NCBI GenBank assembly: GCA_013138735.1
Contig: WTCE01000063.1
Span: forward strand, 62,001 to 126,000
Length of the DNA: 64,000 nt
Source: Crocinitomix sp.
GTDB taxonomy: Bacteria; Bacteroidota; Bacteroidia; Flavobacteriales_D; Crocinitomicaceae
Direction: 5' to 3'
In this document: positions 1-8,671 of the stretch, one piece after another
Layout: each line of letters opens with the position of its first letter
How positions within the stretch are numbered: position 1 is the first letter of the stretch
Notes under the pieces: model-generated
What the model was told of the DNA's origin: nothing
Seen by the model: only the letters and a program-made list of their open reading frames with translations
Database searches by the model: none
Translations under genes and position numbers: made by a program

Positions 1-146
1 TTCACTGAATCCCTTTCGCTTGCTAGGTCAGTTTGCAACCCTAAGGAATCTACCTCAATCTGCTCTTCAGCCAGCTCTGACGTGCTATTGCAGGCAAAAC
101 AAAAAAGACTGATTATAACAGGAACCGAAAATTTTAACGTTTTCAT
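1..146 (-). CDS. Lipoprotein, N-terminal part only
   Basis: The reading frame starts at ATG 146-144 and is still open at the left edge, so only about 48 residues are visible. They begin MKTLKFSVPVIISLFCFAC, a basic-hydrophobic signal peptide ending in a lipobox (Phe-Ala-Cys), followed by a Ser/Thr/Glu-rich linker. It is probably anchored to a membrane by lipid after signal peptidase II cleavage. The functional domain lies outside the window, so no function can be given. Confidence 0.7.
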   Translation of the reverse strand, partial: MKTLKFSVPVIISLFCFACNSTSELAEEQIEVDSLGLQTDLASERDSV

Positions 147-190
147 AAAATTTGATAAGTCAACCAGATAAGTATAATCAAAAGTATAAA

Positions 191-1042
191 TTATGCCTGA
201 GACAATTCAAAGACCGTAATTTCTGGCCGGACATTAAACCGAATTTGCCATAAATGGCCTAAGGCTCGGTTAATATAGAGCTTACGCCCATCCTTTAAAT
301 CAACTTCACCAGCCGAGTATGCTTTATTCTTTACAGGTAACATGGGTGGCGTTAAAAATGGTGCTTTGCATTGCCCTCCATGAGTATGCCCACATAGAAT
401 CCAACCTTGGTACCCGTTCCAAACATCCAAGTCTGCCACATCTGGATTGTGACATAATACAAGATTTGCTTTTGAAGGATCATAGGATTCGAATGCCAAT
501 TCTGGTTTAAAGTTGGTGGCCCAATAATCATCAATGCCAATTATGTTTAAACCAGCAACTTCAGTGGTTGAATTCCGCAATATTTGCAGGCCATTTTCTT
601 CCAAAATTTCTGTAATGCGACTCGCAACGTCTTCTTCTTCCCAATTATTGCCATAATCGTGATTGCCTAAAATACCTACTGTGCCTAACTTTCCTTCAAC
701 CTTATGATTCAGAACCTCTTGTAGTTGTTCAAATTGTTCGGAGGATTCATAACTCACAAAATCACCAGTATAAACAACTATATCCGGTTCAAGCGCCTGA
801 GCTTCTTTCAAGGAATCAATCAAATATTGCCGATCAAAGCGATTGCCAACATGCATATCACTGATCTGCATTAAGCGCAGTCCATTAAGGTTTTTCGGCA
901 AGTTTTTGATTGGCATTTTATGATACACAAACTCTAACCAAAACGGTTCTATTTGCCATGCATAAAGTCCAGTTAACAGACCTGCACCGCCAACGATCAT
1001 TGAGCGTTTTAAAAATTTTCGGCGGTTAAATTTTCTTGGCAT
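191..1042 (-). CDS. Membrane-anchored metallophosphoesterase (YaeI-like)
   Basis: This 283-residue protein carries the calcineurin-like metallophosphoesterase motifs in order: DMHVG (D-x-H) near residue 62, GDF near 94, GNHD near 127, a lone His near 198 and GHTHGG near 218. These bind two metal ions. The N-terminus is a basic stretch (RRKFLKRS) and a hydrophobic segment at about 16-30, so the catalytic domain probably faces the periplasm while anchored in the inner membrane. YaeI-type enzymes are phosphodiesterases, and related proteins (LpxG/UDP-2,3-diacylglucosamine hydrolase type) act in lipid A synthesis; the substrate here is not determined. It stands alone between two lipoprotein genes. 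Confidence 0.85.
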   Translation of the reverse strand: MPRKFNRRKFLKRSMIVGGAGLLTGLYAWQIEPFWLEFVYHKMPIKNLPKNLNGLRLMQISDMHVGNRFDRQYLIDSLKEAQALEPDIVVYTGDFVSYESSEQFEQLQEVLNHKVEGKLGTVGILGNHDYGNNWEEEDVASRITEILEENGLQILRNSTTEVAGLNIIGIDDYWATNFKPELAFESYDPSKANLVLCHNPDVADLDVWNGYQGWILCGHTHGGQCKAPFLTPPMLPVKNKAYSAGEVDLKDGRKLYINRALGHLWQIRFNVRPEITVFELSQA

Positions 1043-1143
1043 AGGTTTGGTTTTAAAACGATAACAGGCTGTTGGGTGATATATTTCCTTTTTAAGGAAA
1101 TATAACTCTTTTTTCGTTAGATATGTATATCCTAAAAGCCTAT

Positions 1144-1632
1144 TTAATTTTTATAAGCTGGTGCTTCCAGATGAATATTACTTGCTCGATCATCCAATTC
1201 TCCATCCAGTTTATACGAATTTAACGTGCAAGCATACCCACAAAAACTTTCACACCAGCGCGGCTCCCATTCAGTTGTCATCTCTGTTAGCTTATAACTA
1301 AGACTATCGTTAAAAACAATGTTCCAGTCGTAACCAGTGGTGATTTCTGCTGGTAAACGAAGCATTCTTTCATTTTTTCGCATTTTATTTGGTTTATCAA
1401 TATTCAAATAAAAAACGGAAATTAAACTGTCAAATTTCGAATTTTTACGGTAAGTCTCTATGCTTACTGAATTATAATTCTCTGGAGCAAATCCACGCAT
1501 GATTATTGGCAGATTAGAAAGGTCAATGTTTTCGCAAGGTTCGCTTGGGTACCGGGAAACATCTGGTGAACTGCAAGCGATAGCAAAACTTCCCAAAAGC
1601 ATTATTAGGATATATTTATACGCCTTATTCAC
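1144..1632 (-). CDS. Hypothetical lipoprotein
   Basis: The product is about 162 residues, with a signal peptide ending in a lipobox (FAIAC) near residue 20, then a mature part with three Cys close together (WCESFCGYAC). The best start is GTG at 1632: it gives a complete signal peptide and overlaps the TGA of the upstream gene as GTGA, which suggests translational coupling. A start at the internal ATG (MLLGSF) would leave the signal peptide too short. No family is recognised. The pair with the upstream gene is probably one transcript. Confidence 0.6.
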   Translation of the reverse strand: MNKAYKYILIMLLGSFAIACSSPDVSRYPSEPCENIDLSNLPIIMRGFAPENYNSVSIETYRKNSKFDSLISVFYLNIDKPNKMRKNERMLRLPAEITTGYDWNIVFNDSLSYKLTEMTTEWEPRWCESFCGYACTLNSYKLDGELDDRASNIHLEAPAYKN

Positions 1633-1943
1633 CAATCATGGATATTTAAAAGATATGTATTCTCTGTTCCCATTGAAAATTTTAAAGCCTTTCCATTAAC
1701 CGCTAATTTGCTTTTGTCTTGAATTGTTTTTACTAACGCTAAAGTACTTCCAGACTTATATCCTTCAACACATGTTAACAACATAAACTCACCATCTCCG
1801 GGATATTCGGCTAACATATATTCGTAATAATCATCCACTGAGTTTTCGACATTTAAGCCAACATTGTATAAGCGAAACCGTGTTCCTTTCCAGAATAATT
1901 TATTGCTGCTTATCTCGTCCAGAGGAATTAAGTTGTTTTTCAT
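1629..1943 (-). CDS. Hypothetical protein, 104 aa
   Basis: A small acidic, soluble-looking protein with no signal peptide or membrane segment. It lies 2 bases after the HutD-family gene and overlaps the following lipoprotein gene by 4 bases, so the three form a likely operon. The sequence (FRLYNVGLNVENSVDDYYEY and GDGEFMLLTCVEG) looks like a compact alpha/beta domain of the kind seen in immunity-type or SMI1-neighbour proteins, but that resemblance is too weak for a call. Confidence 0.55.
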   Translation of the reverse strand: MKNNLIPLDEISSNKLFWKGTRFRLYNVGLNVENSVDDYYEYMLAEYPGDGEFMLLTCVEGYKSGSTLALVKTIQDKSKLAVNGKALKFSMGTENTYLLNIHDW

Positions 1944-1945
1944 GA

Positions 1946-2521
1946 TTATATCACTTTAACAACAACCAAACTCGAATCCGAGACCGCCAACAATTGAATA
2001 TCAAAACATTCACTCTCATCTAAATACAATAAATCTCCTGCATTCAGCTTATAATCAACAGCATTCAACCCAATCGTTAACGCACCTTCAAAAAGATAAA
2101 AAAACAATGCTGGTCGTTCGTCAAACTCATACTTCTGAACAGCATTCGCTTTCAATTCTACCCCTTCAACATCTCCTTTACAGCCATTGCGTAGCATTAG
2201 ATTAAAATCAATACAAGTACCCACTGAAGCTGTTTCCCAACCACCATCAAAACGATCGATATCAAATTTTGACAATTGGCTTTTATGATGGTTTTTGTGT
2301 TCTAAATTCATTTGTCCCTCTAAAACCATTAACACTCTTGAAGCTCCAGCTAGCGGAGTAAAAACAGATTCATTTACTTCAACGGTTGCGGTGCTTAAAC
2401 GAAAATTGAAATCGCGTTTTATATAAGAACTGCCTTGCGGTGAGATAAACAATTCAGTAGTATCGCCGCCCGACCATTTAGTTGTGTTTTGAGGATTTGA
2501 TTTTAAGAGTTTTGCGCACAT
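1946..2521 (-). CDS. HutD/Ves family cupin protein
   Basis: The N-terminal signature TTKWSGGDTTELFISPQG, then RDFNFRLSTATVE, SVFTPLAGASRVLMVLEG and FDGGWET, matches the HutD/Ves family, a double cupin fold. The 191-residue length is typical. HutD is encoded with histidine-utilisation genes in proteobacteria, where a regulatory role is proposed; no hut genes are visible here, so the role is unknown. A second cupin half follows at about residues 125-190. It is the first gene of a likely three-gene minus-strand operon. Confidence 0.8.
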   Translation of the reverse strand: MCAKLLKSNPQNTTKWSGGDTTELFISPQGSSYIKRDFNFRLSTATVEVNESVFTPLAGASRVLMVLEGQMNLEHKNHHKSQLSKFDIDRFDGGWETASVGTCIDFNLMLRNGCKGDVEGVELKANAVQKYEFDERPALFFYLFEGALTIGLNAVDYKLNAGDLLYLDESECFDIQLLAVSDSSLVVVKVI

Positions 2522-2886
2522 ATTTAGACTATTTAAAGCTTAAGATCACAAGGTAATGAATTAGATCATTCGATAATCAAACACTTTTATTAAGATTGCG
2601 CAGACCGAATGATTATCGAGGCTCCTTGGCAAAAACTAAGAGCGGAAAAAGAATAAAATCTTCGTCGACTGACGAATAATTAGTTAATCACGTCTGATAC
2701 TTAGACATAATATTATTTATTAATGAAACGACCAAATTACAACTTACTCTCTGGCAACAAGACTAAAATGTAATTCGCCAAAAATCTCCACACCTGACGG
2801 AAAATGTCAGGGTAGTATTTTTACCGAATGTCTTGTTGCTGCTTTCATAAGTCGCCGTCCTGTCTCATAATTAAAAAAGAAATATT
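2522..2886. other. Intergenic region with a hairpin
   Basis: A gap of 365 bases between divergent genes. It holds a 6-bp hairpin (CCTGAC at 2793-2798, GTCAGG at 2806-2811) followed by GTAGTATTTTT on the plus strand, which looks terminator-like, although no plus-strand gene lies just upstream. An inverted pair CGATAATC (2570-2577) and GATTATCG (2610-2617) is also present. No reading frame with coding character was found. Confidence 0.35.
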
Positions 2887-3138
2887 ATGACTAAGAATCG
2901 GAAAAAACAATTTAATAATTCGTCAGCCGACGGAGATTTATTAATCAATCTGAGAGAAATGAGAGAAACAATTTCAAACGTGAAAAACGCTCTAAAAGCT
3001 TACGGGAGAACAGCGATAATTAGACCACATATTTACGATTATCAACGAGAATGTGAAACAATTACACAGGGTTTAGAAACGATCCAAAATCAATTGAAAG
3101 ATTTAATTACTAGATCGAAAGAATGGGAATCAATTTGA
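2887..3138 (+). CDS. Small hypothetical protein, 83 aa
   Basis: Starts at ATG 2887. The product is highly charged, with Lys/Asn-rich ends and two predicted helices (residues 20-40 and 50-80) that could form a short coiled coil. There is no signal peptide and no recognised family. It precedes the acyltransferase gene by 76 bases, so co-transcription is possible. Coding status rests on a clean open frame with normal codon use and no competing gene. Confidence 0.45.
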   Translation: MTKNRKKQFNNSSADGDLLINLREMRETISNVKNALKAYGRTAIIRPHIYDYQRECETITQGLETIQNQLKDLITRSKEWESI

Positions 3139-3214
3139 TAAATGAGCCCAAAAATTGGCGGAACTGATTATAGAATTAGAACCGTCAATTTAAACTTATT
3201 CTTATATTCACAGG

Positions 3215-4570
3215 ATGATCTATGCCATTCTTAAAATACTTTCGCGGCTCACTATTTGGGGTTATTTCAGGAAAGTAAAGATTGTGGGGCGAGAAAGAAT
3301 CCCAAAAACAGGCCCTTATATATTTGTGGCCAACCATCCAAGTGCATTTATGGATCCTATTGTGGTGGCGACATCTATTCGTCCACCAGTGTATTTTATT
3401 GCCGCTGGCGAATATGTAGGAACGGGATTAAAAGGATGGCTTTTTAAAAAGGCCTTGCATTCGATTCCTGTTTATAGACCAAGTACACGACCTGAAGACG
3501 CGCATAAGAACAAAGACATGTTCGTAAAGTGTTACGATCATTTAGCTAAAAAGGGCGCTTTGCTTATTTTTCCAGAAGGCGTAAGTTTAACAGAGAAAAA
3601 ACTAAAGCCACTTAAAACGGGCACTATCAGAATTGCTATTGGTGCAGAAGAATTACATGCTTTTGAGTTAGGAATTCCAATTATTCCAATTGGATTGAAT
3701 TATAGTGATCCGCATTCATTTAGAAGTGATTTATTTGTGAAAATTGGTCGCCCTATCTACGTCAATGAATTGTTAGATGAAGAAAAACGCTTAGACAAGG
3801 ATTACCAGATTGCCAAAACGCGAGATTTAACAGGACTGCTTCAAGAAAAAATGCAAGCTACAATACTTCACTTAGATTCGGAAGAAGATGAAGAATTGTT
3901 AGAAAAACTAGAAACAATATTCTACCGTGAAGTAAAAAAACAATTGGGTGTAAAATACAGTGATCAAGAGGGTGAATTTAAGATTCAAAAAGACTTTATA
4001 GCAGCTATAAAACATTTCAAGTTAAATGACGCTGAATTGTTTGAGGTAACTGAGAAAAAAGTAGATGATTATATTGCCCAACTTGCCGCGCATAACATAT
4101 CTGACAAGGATATTGGCGAATTTGGAAACCGTTATAGGTTTAAAAGAGTTGGAACGTTTATTTTAGGATTGCCCTTTTTTATATTTGGTTTGATCCATAA
4201 TTTTGTTCCTTATAAACTGGTTGGTATTTTGACCAGCAAGATAAAAATGGAAGTAACCTTTGCAGGATCCATGTCACTAGCAATTGGATTATTCTCATTT
4301 TTACTTTGGTATATTGGAATTTCCATAATGCTTGGGAAGCTCTTTTTAGGATGGTGGGCTTTGGCTTATCCCGTTCTAATGTATGTGACTGGATTGTATG
4401 CTTTATTGTATCGCACAGCAATTCAAAATAGTAAACAAAGAAAGAATTTGCGTAAAATGGCCAAAACAAATAGAAGCCAAATAAGTAGCTTGGTAAGTTT
4501 AAGAGCTGGTATTATAGATGTATTTATGAATTGGCAAAAAGAATATTCAGATCAATTTATTGAACGTTAG
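3215..4570 (+). CDS. Glycerol-3-phosphate/1-acylglycerol-3-phosphate acyltransferase (PlsC-like)
   Basis: The acyltransferase domain is N-terminal. The catalytic H-x4-D motif is NHPSAFMD near residues 40-47, and the substrate-binding motif FPEGVS lies near 119-124. Such enzymes transfer an acyl chain to lysophosphatidic acid or a related lipid at the inner membrane. At 451 residues it is almost twice the length of a minimal PlsC: residues 230-305 are soluble and helical, and two or three membrane segments follow (about 312-335 and 350-400). Long forms like this are common in Bacteroidota. It overlaps the convergent gene's stop by 4 bases. Confidence 0.85.
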   Translation: MIYAILKILSRLTIWGYFRKVKIVGRERIPKTGPYIFVANHPSAFMDPIVVATSIRPPVYFIAAGEYVGTGLKGWLFKKALHSIPVYRPSTRPEDAHKNKDMFVKCYDHLAKKGALLIFPEGVSLTEKKLKPLKTGTIRIAIGAEELHAFELGIPIIPIGLNYSDPHSFRSDLFVKIGRPIYVNELLDEEKRLDKDYQIAKTRDLTGLLQEKMQATILHLDSEEDEELLEKLETIFYREVKKQLGVKYSDQEGEFKIQKDFIAAIKHFKLNDAELFEVTEKKVDDYIAQLAAHNISDKDIGEFGNRYRFKRVGTFILGLPFFIFGLIHNFVPYKLVGILTSKIKMEVTFAGSMSLAIGLFSFLLWYIGISIMLGKLFLGWWALAYPVLMYVTGLYALLYRTAIQNSKQRKNLRKMAKTNRSQISSLVSLRAGIIDVFMNWQKEYSDQFIER

Positions 4571-5340
4571 AAGTTCTCTTCATCAATAATGGCTTGCCGA
4601 ATACGATTCGCCCAATTTACAGACATGTACGGAATTGTAATCGTGTCGCACGTACATTGCGTAATAGGTTTCAAGTAGATATCTTGAGTGCCACTGACAT
4701 GCACTACTTCCAATTCATTTCTCAATCCTTTATAACTGAAATTAATCTTTTTATAGCTTCTTGAAAAGTTAACCTGATCTTTACGATCGATAATGAGCGT
4801 ATTATCATCCTTAAACTCCATAAACTGGAAAGGCGTAAAACCTAATGAATCGTATGAGCTAAATCCTTTTCTTTGCTCTTGATGCAAGGTGTCCAACTCA
4901 AATTCATGTTCTAATTTTTGTGTTCGAAATCCGAATTGATCCAAATCGAATATTACACGTTCATCCAATTCAACTTTAGTAAATAACTTTACAAAAATTT
5001 TATTGATATACTCCATTCTAAAGGTCAAAGTGTCTCCCTTAAACGAATAATTGCATTTGATCTCTTTATCATTAATTGTATACAGGATGGATTCATCTGT
5101 GTACTTTACTGCAAACTCGGCACTTTTAAAATAAGGGTAATAGTAGATGTGAATAGATTTTTCATTCAAAATCATCTCTCCCTCATTTGGTAGAAAAAAA
5201 GTACTCCCATCATAGGAGTTTTCATCTTGGAACATTTTAACACCTTTCCATTGCCCAAATAGTTTTGAATAACTATCCTTGGCGCTACATACCGTGCTGA
5301 AGATAAAAAATGAGAAAAAGAAAAGTAGGAACTTGCTCAT
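4567..5340 (-). CDS. Secreted lipocalin-like hypothetical protein
   Basis: A 257-residue protein with a clear signal peptide (MSKFLLFFFSFFIFSTVCSA). The mature part opens with LFGQWKG, a lipocalin-like start, then has a beta-rich pattern with YYPYFKS, FKGDTLTF and KLFTKVELD. The same ordered landmarks (GxW, a Tyr-Pro-Tyr segment, GDTL, a V-D/E element) occur in the products of 45325-46203 and 61270-62016, so these look like distant members of one family. Likely periplasmic or outer-membrane associated. Function unknown. Confidence 0.6.
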   Translation of the reverse strand: MSKFLLFFFSFFIFSTVCSAKDSYSKLFGQWKGVKMFQDENSYDGSTFFLPNEGEMILNEKSIHIYYYPYFKSAEFAVKYTDESILYTINDKEIKCNYSFKGDTLTFRMEYINKIFVKLFTKVELDERVIFDLDQFGFRTQKLEHEFELDTLHQEQRKGFSSYDSLGFTPFQFMEFKDDNTLIIDRKDQVNFSRSYKKINFSYKGLRNELEVVHVSGTQDIYLKPITQCTCDTITIPYMSVNWANRIRQAIIDEENF

Positions 5341-5404
5341 GAAGCCAATTTACGAGAAAGTGTCTTAAGAATGAACGAAATTCGAAAAAAATATCAACGA
5401 GATA

Positions 5405-6103
5405 TTAGAGTTTGAGCGTTTCTTTATCTAGAATTCGTATTAAGAGCTCACCAAAACTCCATTCATGTTCACTGATTACCCCTCTTCTAAACATGCCTTT
5501 GAATGCCTCAAATTTATAATATCGGGGCAACATATTGGGTTTTATTTTTACTTTTACTTCGTCTTTTTTTAATCCTCCACCTAATTTCACTTTTAAGACT
5601 TGGCCTACTTTCGGTTGAATGAATTTATAGCGCAATTCTTCTAACAATACTTTTCGACCATCAACTGCAACCTTATAGCCCGCAATTCTTTTATGATGAC
5701 CTAAAAAACCAAATAGGTAGACTTTTCCTCCTTGAAATAAGCTTAAATTTTCATCTCTATTCTCCCACCTCAAATGATAAATTCCGAGTGAGATAAATTT
5801 TTCGTTGCGATAACTATAAATATCAGAATCGATCACGCGAAATGCGTTAGCGCCTAGTTTATTGCCCTTTTTATTTATTTTATTATAAATGGCTTTGATG
5901 GTTCCCGGCTTAATGGTATCTAGCTCAATTCGAATATCACCAATCCACTCATACATTTCTGGAGTAGCTTTTTCATGCAGGTAGAAAAACCCTTCAACAT
6001 TAGCATGTCTAAAGTAGTCTTTACTCATTTTAGTCACCTTCACTTTTTGCGCAATAAGATTTACGCTCAATAGCATGAAGAACAAAAGTAGGAGGCGTTT
6101 CAT
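5405..6103 (-). CDS. Secreted hypothetical protein
   Basis: A 232-residue protein with a signal peptide (MKRLLLLFFMLLSVNLIAQ, cleavage after AQ being typical of this phylum). The mature domain is basic and rich in beta strands, with a segment KVYLFGFLGHHKRIAGYKV near 128-146. There is no lipobox and no sorting domain. It lies 64 bases after the previous minus-strand gene's start. No family recognised. Confidence 0.6.
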   Translation of the reverse strand: MKRLLLLFFMLLSVNLIAQKVKVTKMSKDYFRHANVEGFFYLHEKATPEMYEWIGDIRIELDTIKPGTIKAIYNKINKKGNKLGANAFRVIDSDIYSYRNEKFISLGIYHLRWENRDENLSLFQGGKVYLFGFLGHHKRIAGYKVAVDGRKVLLEELRYKFIQPKVGQVLKVKLGGGLKKDEVKVKIKPNMLPRYYKFEAFKGMFRRGVISEHEWSFGELLIRILDKETLKL

Positions 6104-6433
6104 TATTAATTTTTGGCTAAAATATGTTTTAGTTCAGTATTTAAACGCACTAACCTACCAATCGCAGGTAATTTCCGATAAAGGACATGCTCGTCTATTT
6201 TAATACGTTAATTCTTTCGTAAGGTTGCGTACAGACAGAATATCAGCTTCTTGTGTGGACAACACACCTTCCTTTAATAAGTATAAAAGCTTAGAGGTAT
6301 TTTAAGGATTTCGAGCGAATACTACATTGCTATACCAGATTGAAAAACCTTTTGATAAAATCCTCTTTATTATTATATTAACAGAAATAGTCCAACAATC
6401 AAATTGTCAAAAAACTGGGTAGAATTAAAACTT
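6104..6433. other. Intergenic region, possible gene remnant
   Basis: A 330-base gap between divergent genes. On the minus strand, about 6209-6310, a 30-codon frame reads KLLYLLKEGVLSTQEADIL and ends in TAA, which resembles the tail of a helical (SHOCT-like) protein. It is preceded immediately by an in-frame TAA and has no start, so it may be a decayed gene or chance. Nothing else was seen. Confidence 0.2.
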
Positions 6434-8494
6434 ATGTTGCGTTTAAACTTAATGACTTTAACTTGCCTATGTATGACCTGTTTTGCACAGGTACCGGAAT
6501 TTGATTGGGTGAATACCACTTCTGCGGAAGAACATCCTGCAGGAGTTAGTGTTCGTGATGTTACTACAGATGGAGATGGCAACATCTATTCGGTTGGTAA
6601 GTTTTCTGGCGTTGGAGATTTTGATCCGGAGATAGGGGGATTTATATTGACATCCGCGGGTAATGCTGATCTTTTTATTCAAAAGGTGGATCCGGACGGT
6701 AATTTACTTTGGGCTCACAATATAGGCGGCCCTTACCTTGAGGACCTGCCAAGAGTGGAGGTTGATCAAGAGGGCAACGTTTACTTTATTGGTGATTTTA
6801 GAGAAACATTCGATTTCGATCCAGGGCCGGGAGTTTTTAATATGGAATCTCATGGATCAATTGACATATTTATTCAAAAATTAGATTCAGATGGTAATTT
6901 TATATGGGCCAAACAAATTGGTGGCATAGAGCAAGATTATGTTGGAGACTTAAGATTCGATAACACAGGCAATTTGTACATAACAGGAGGTTTTCGTGTT
7001 GAAGTAGACTTCAATCCAGGTCCAGGTGAACATTTCATAAGTTCTAATGGCTGGTACGACGTTTTTCTGCTGAAACTTACTGTTGATGGTAATTTTGTAT
7101 GGGCTCATGGAATGGGTGGAGTTGAACCAGATTTTGGAACCAGTCTTACTATCGACACTGATGGAAACCCTATAATTGGAGGTTTCTTTCTGGGAGAGAT
7201 TGATCTTGACCCCGGCCCTGAAGTTTCAAGTTTTACACCTGTCGGCTATTCAGATGCATTTGTCGAAAAATTTAGTCCTGAAGGGATTATGCATTGGGTT
7301 AAAAGAATTGGAGGTTTTCATGAAGACCGTGTTTTCGGAGTTACTTCGGATTTAGATGGAAACATCTATAGTACAGGCTTTTTTAATGTTGAAGTCGATT
7401 TTGATCCAGGGCCAGAATACTACTATTTGGAAAGTGTTGGACTAGCGGATTGCTTTATTCAAAAGTTAGATGCGGATGGAGAGTTTGTATGGGCAGAGAG
7501 ATATGGATCAAACGGATCAGATTATGCAGAAACAATTTCCATTGACACTTCTGAAAACATTTATTCAGCCGGTTATTTCAATAGTGGTGATGACTTGTTT
7601 GACATTGACCCTACAATAGATACATTATATGTTACTGGAGGGATAGGAAACACTAGTTTTATTCAAAAATTGGATAAGGATGGTGGTTTCGTTTGGGGTT
7701 CTTCAATTGATGGCTGGAATAACATTAGCTCACTTTGCATAGATAATGAGCAAAGCATAATTCTTGCAGGAACAGTTTCAGGTATTACCGATTTTGATAT
7801 TGGAGAAGGAGTAGAAGAACGAGAAGTATTAGACAGCAGAGATGGCTTTTTATTGAAATTAAAGCAGTGTCAAAATATGGTGCAGCAATATGCAGAGGCG
7901 TGCAACAGTTATTTTTGGGAAGTCAATGGCGAAGACTATACTGAAAGTGGAGATTATAGTGCAACACTAATTAATGCAGAAGGATGTGACTCAATTATTT
8001 GGCTTCATCTAGAAATCACAGCGAATGTCATGGTTAGCGTTTCAGAGTCTATTACATTAGTTGCGGACTTAGACGGTGCTGATTATCAATGGTTAGATTG
8101 TGATAACGACTATGCAGAAATACCAGGAGAAATTGAGCAAGAATTTACTCCTCTAGAAAATGGAAATTATGCTGTTGTAGTAGACATAGATGGTTGCACG
8201 GATACCTCAGAATGTCATTCAATTGTTTCTGTAGGCATTAATAATAATCAACCTAAAGACGCGCTAGTGATTTTAAGTGATCCTATTAATGGCTTGGTTT
8301 ATATTAATTTTGATTCCCAAAAGGCTGCTGTAACAATAAATGCGCATACAATAATGGGAGAACTAATTAAATCTGAGTATTATCAGTTCTGTAAAAAAAT
8401 AACTTTCCCGTTAAATGTGACTACCGGTTATTACCTGATTTCTGTGTCTACTATAGACGGCATATCGAAAACTGTAAAAGTATTTATTCGATAA
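6434..8494 (+). CDS. Type IX-secreted repeat protein (SBBP-like beta-propeller)
   Basis: About 686 residues. The start is ATG 6434, which gives a complete signal peptide (MLRLNLMTLTCLCMTCFAQ); an upstream in-frame TTG at 6404 is less likely. Residues about 25-480 hold seven or eight repeats of about 60 residues, each with a DPGP or DFDPG turn, FIQKLDxDGxFxWA and a VTxDxDGNIYxxG strand. This pattern matches SBBP-type beta-propeller repeats. The C-terminal 75 residues look like a type A sorting domain ending in TVKVFIR, so the protein is probably exported by the type IX system. Binding role unknown. Confidence 0.75.
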   Translation: MLRLNLMTLTCLCMTCFAQVPEFDWVNTTSAEEHPAGVSVRDVTTDGDGNIYSVGKFSGVGDFDPEIGGFILTSAGNADLFIQKVDPDGNLLWAHNIGGPYLEDLPRVEVDQEGNVYFIGDFRETFDFDPGPGVFNMESHGSIDIFIQKLDSDGNFIWAKQIGGIEQDYVGDLRFDNTGNLYITGGFRVEVDFNPGPGEHFISSNGWYDVFLLKLTVDGNFVWAHGMGGVEPDFGTSLTIDTDGNPIIGGFFLGEIDLDPGPEVSSFTPVGYSDAFVEKFSPEGIMHWVKRIGGFHEDRVFGVTSDLDGNIYSTGFFNVEVDFDPGPEYYYLESVGLADCFIQKLDADGEFVWAERYGSNGSDYAETISIDTSENIYSAGYFNSGDDLFDIDPTIDTLYVTGGIGNTSFIQKLDKDGGFVWGSSIDGWNNISSLCIDNEQSIILAGTVSGITDFDIGEGVEEREVLDSRDGFLLKLKQCQNMVQQYAEACNSYFWEVNGEDYTESGDYSATLINAEGCDSIIWLHLEITANVMVSVSESITLVADLDGADYQWLDCDNDYAEIPGEIEQEFTPLENGNYAVVVDIDGCTDTSECHSIVSVGINNNQPKDALVILSDPINGLVYINFDSQKAAVTINAHTIMGELIKSEYYQFCKKITFPLNVTTGYYLISVSTIDGISKTVKVFIR

Positions 8495-8613
8495 CCAAGA
8501 CTAGACCAAATATCCAAATGGCATCAGTCTCATAGGGTTTTATTTATTTTTTGAAATGGCTCTACATGGCCTAATTTCATAGAATCAGAATGCAATGCTG
8601 ATAATTATCCTAC

Positions 8614-8629
8614 ATGACTACCTAGTCAT
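8614..8629. promoter_or_regulatory. Palindromic operator 1 of the TetR-ABC operon
   Basis: ATGACTACCTAGTCAT is a perfect inverted repeat with 7-base arms and a 2-base spacer. It lies 58-43 bases upstream of the TetR-family start codon and covers the expected -33 region of the promoter. It shares TGAC(T/C)A..TAGTCA with the second site, which suggests autorepression by the adjacent regulator. Confidence 0.7.
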
Positions 8630-8645
8630 AATTCAAAAATTTGTT

Positions 8646-8653
8646 TACATTTG
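8646..8653 (+). promoter_or_regulatory. Bacteroidota -7 promoter element (TACATTTG)
   Basis: TACATTTG matches the consensus TAnnTTTG and sits between the two operators. Transcription would begin near 8660, inside operator 2, leaving a leader of only about 12 bases before the ATG at 8672. No clear -33 TTTG is present, which fits weak or regulated expression. Confidence 0.55.
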
Positions 8654-8669
8654 TGACCAAGTAGTCACA
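8652..8669. promoter_or_regulatory. Palindromic operator 2 of the TetR-ABC operon
   Basis: TGTGACCAAGTAGTCACA has 6-base inverted arms and includes TGACCAAGTAGTCA, which resembles operator 1 (TGACTACCTAGTCA). The centres are 39 bases apart, close to four helical turns. It overlaps the last base of the -7 element and the probable start point, so bound repressor would block initiation. Confidence 0.65.
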
Positions 8670-8671
8670 TT

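Noticed and set aside
6209-6310. A 30-codon frame on the minus strand ending in TAA, resembling a SHOCT-like tail
   Set aside because: It has an in-frame stop directly upstream and no start codon; too short to name, kept only as a possible remnant.
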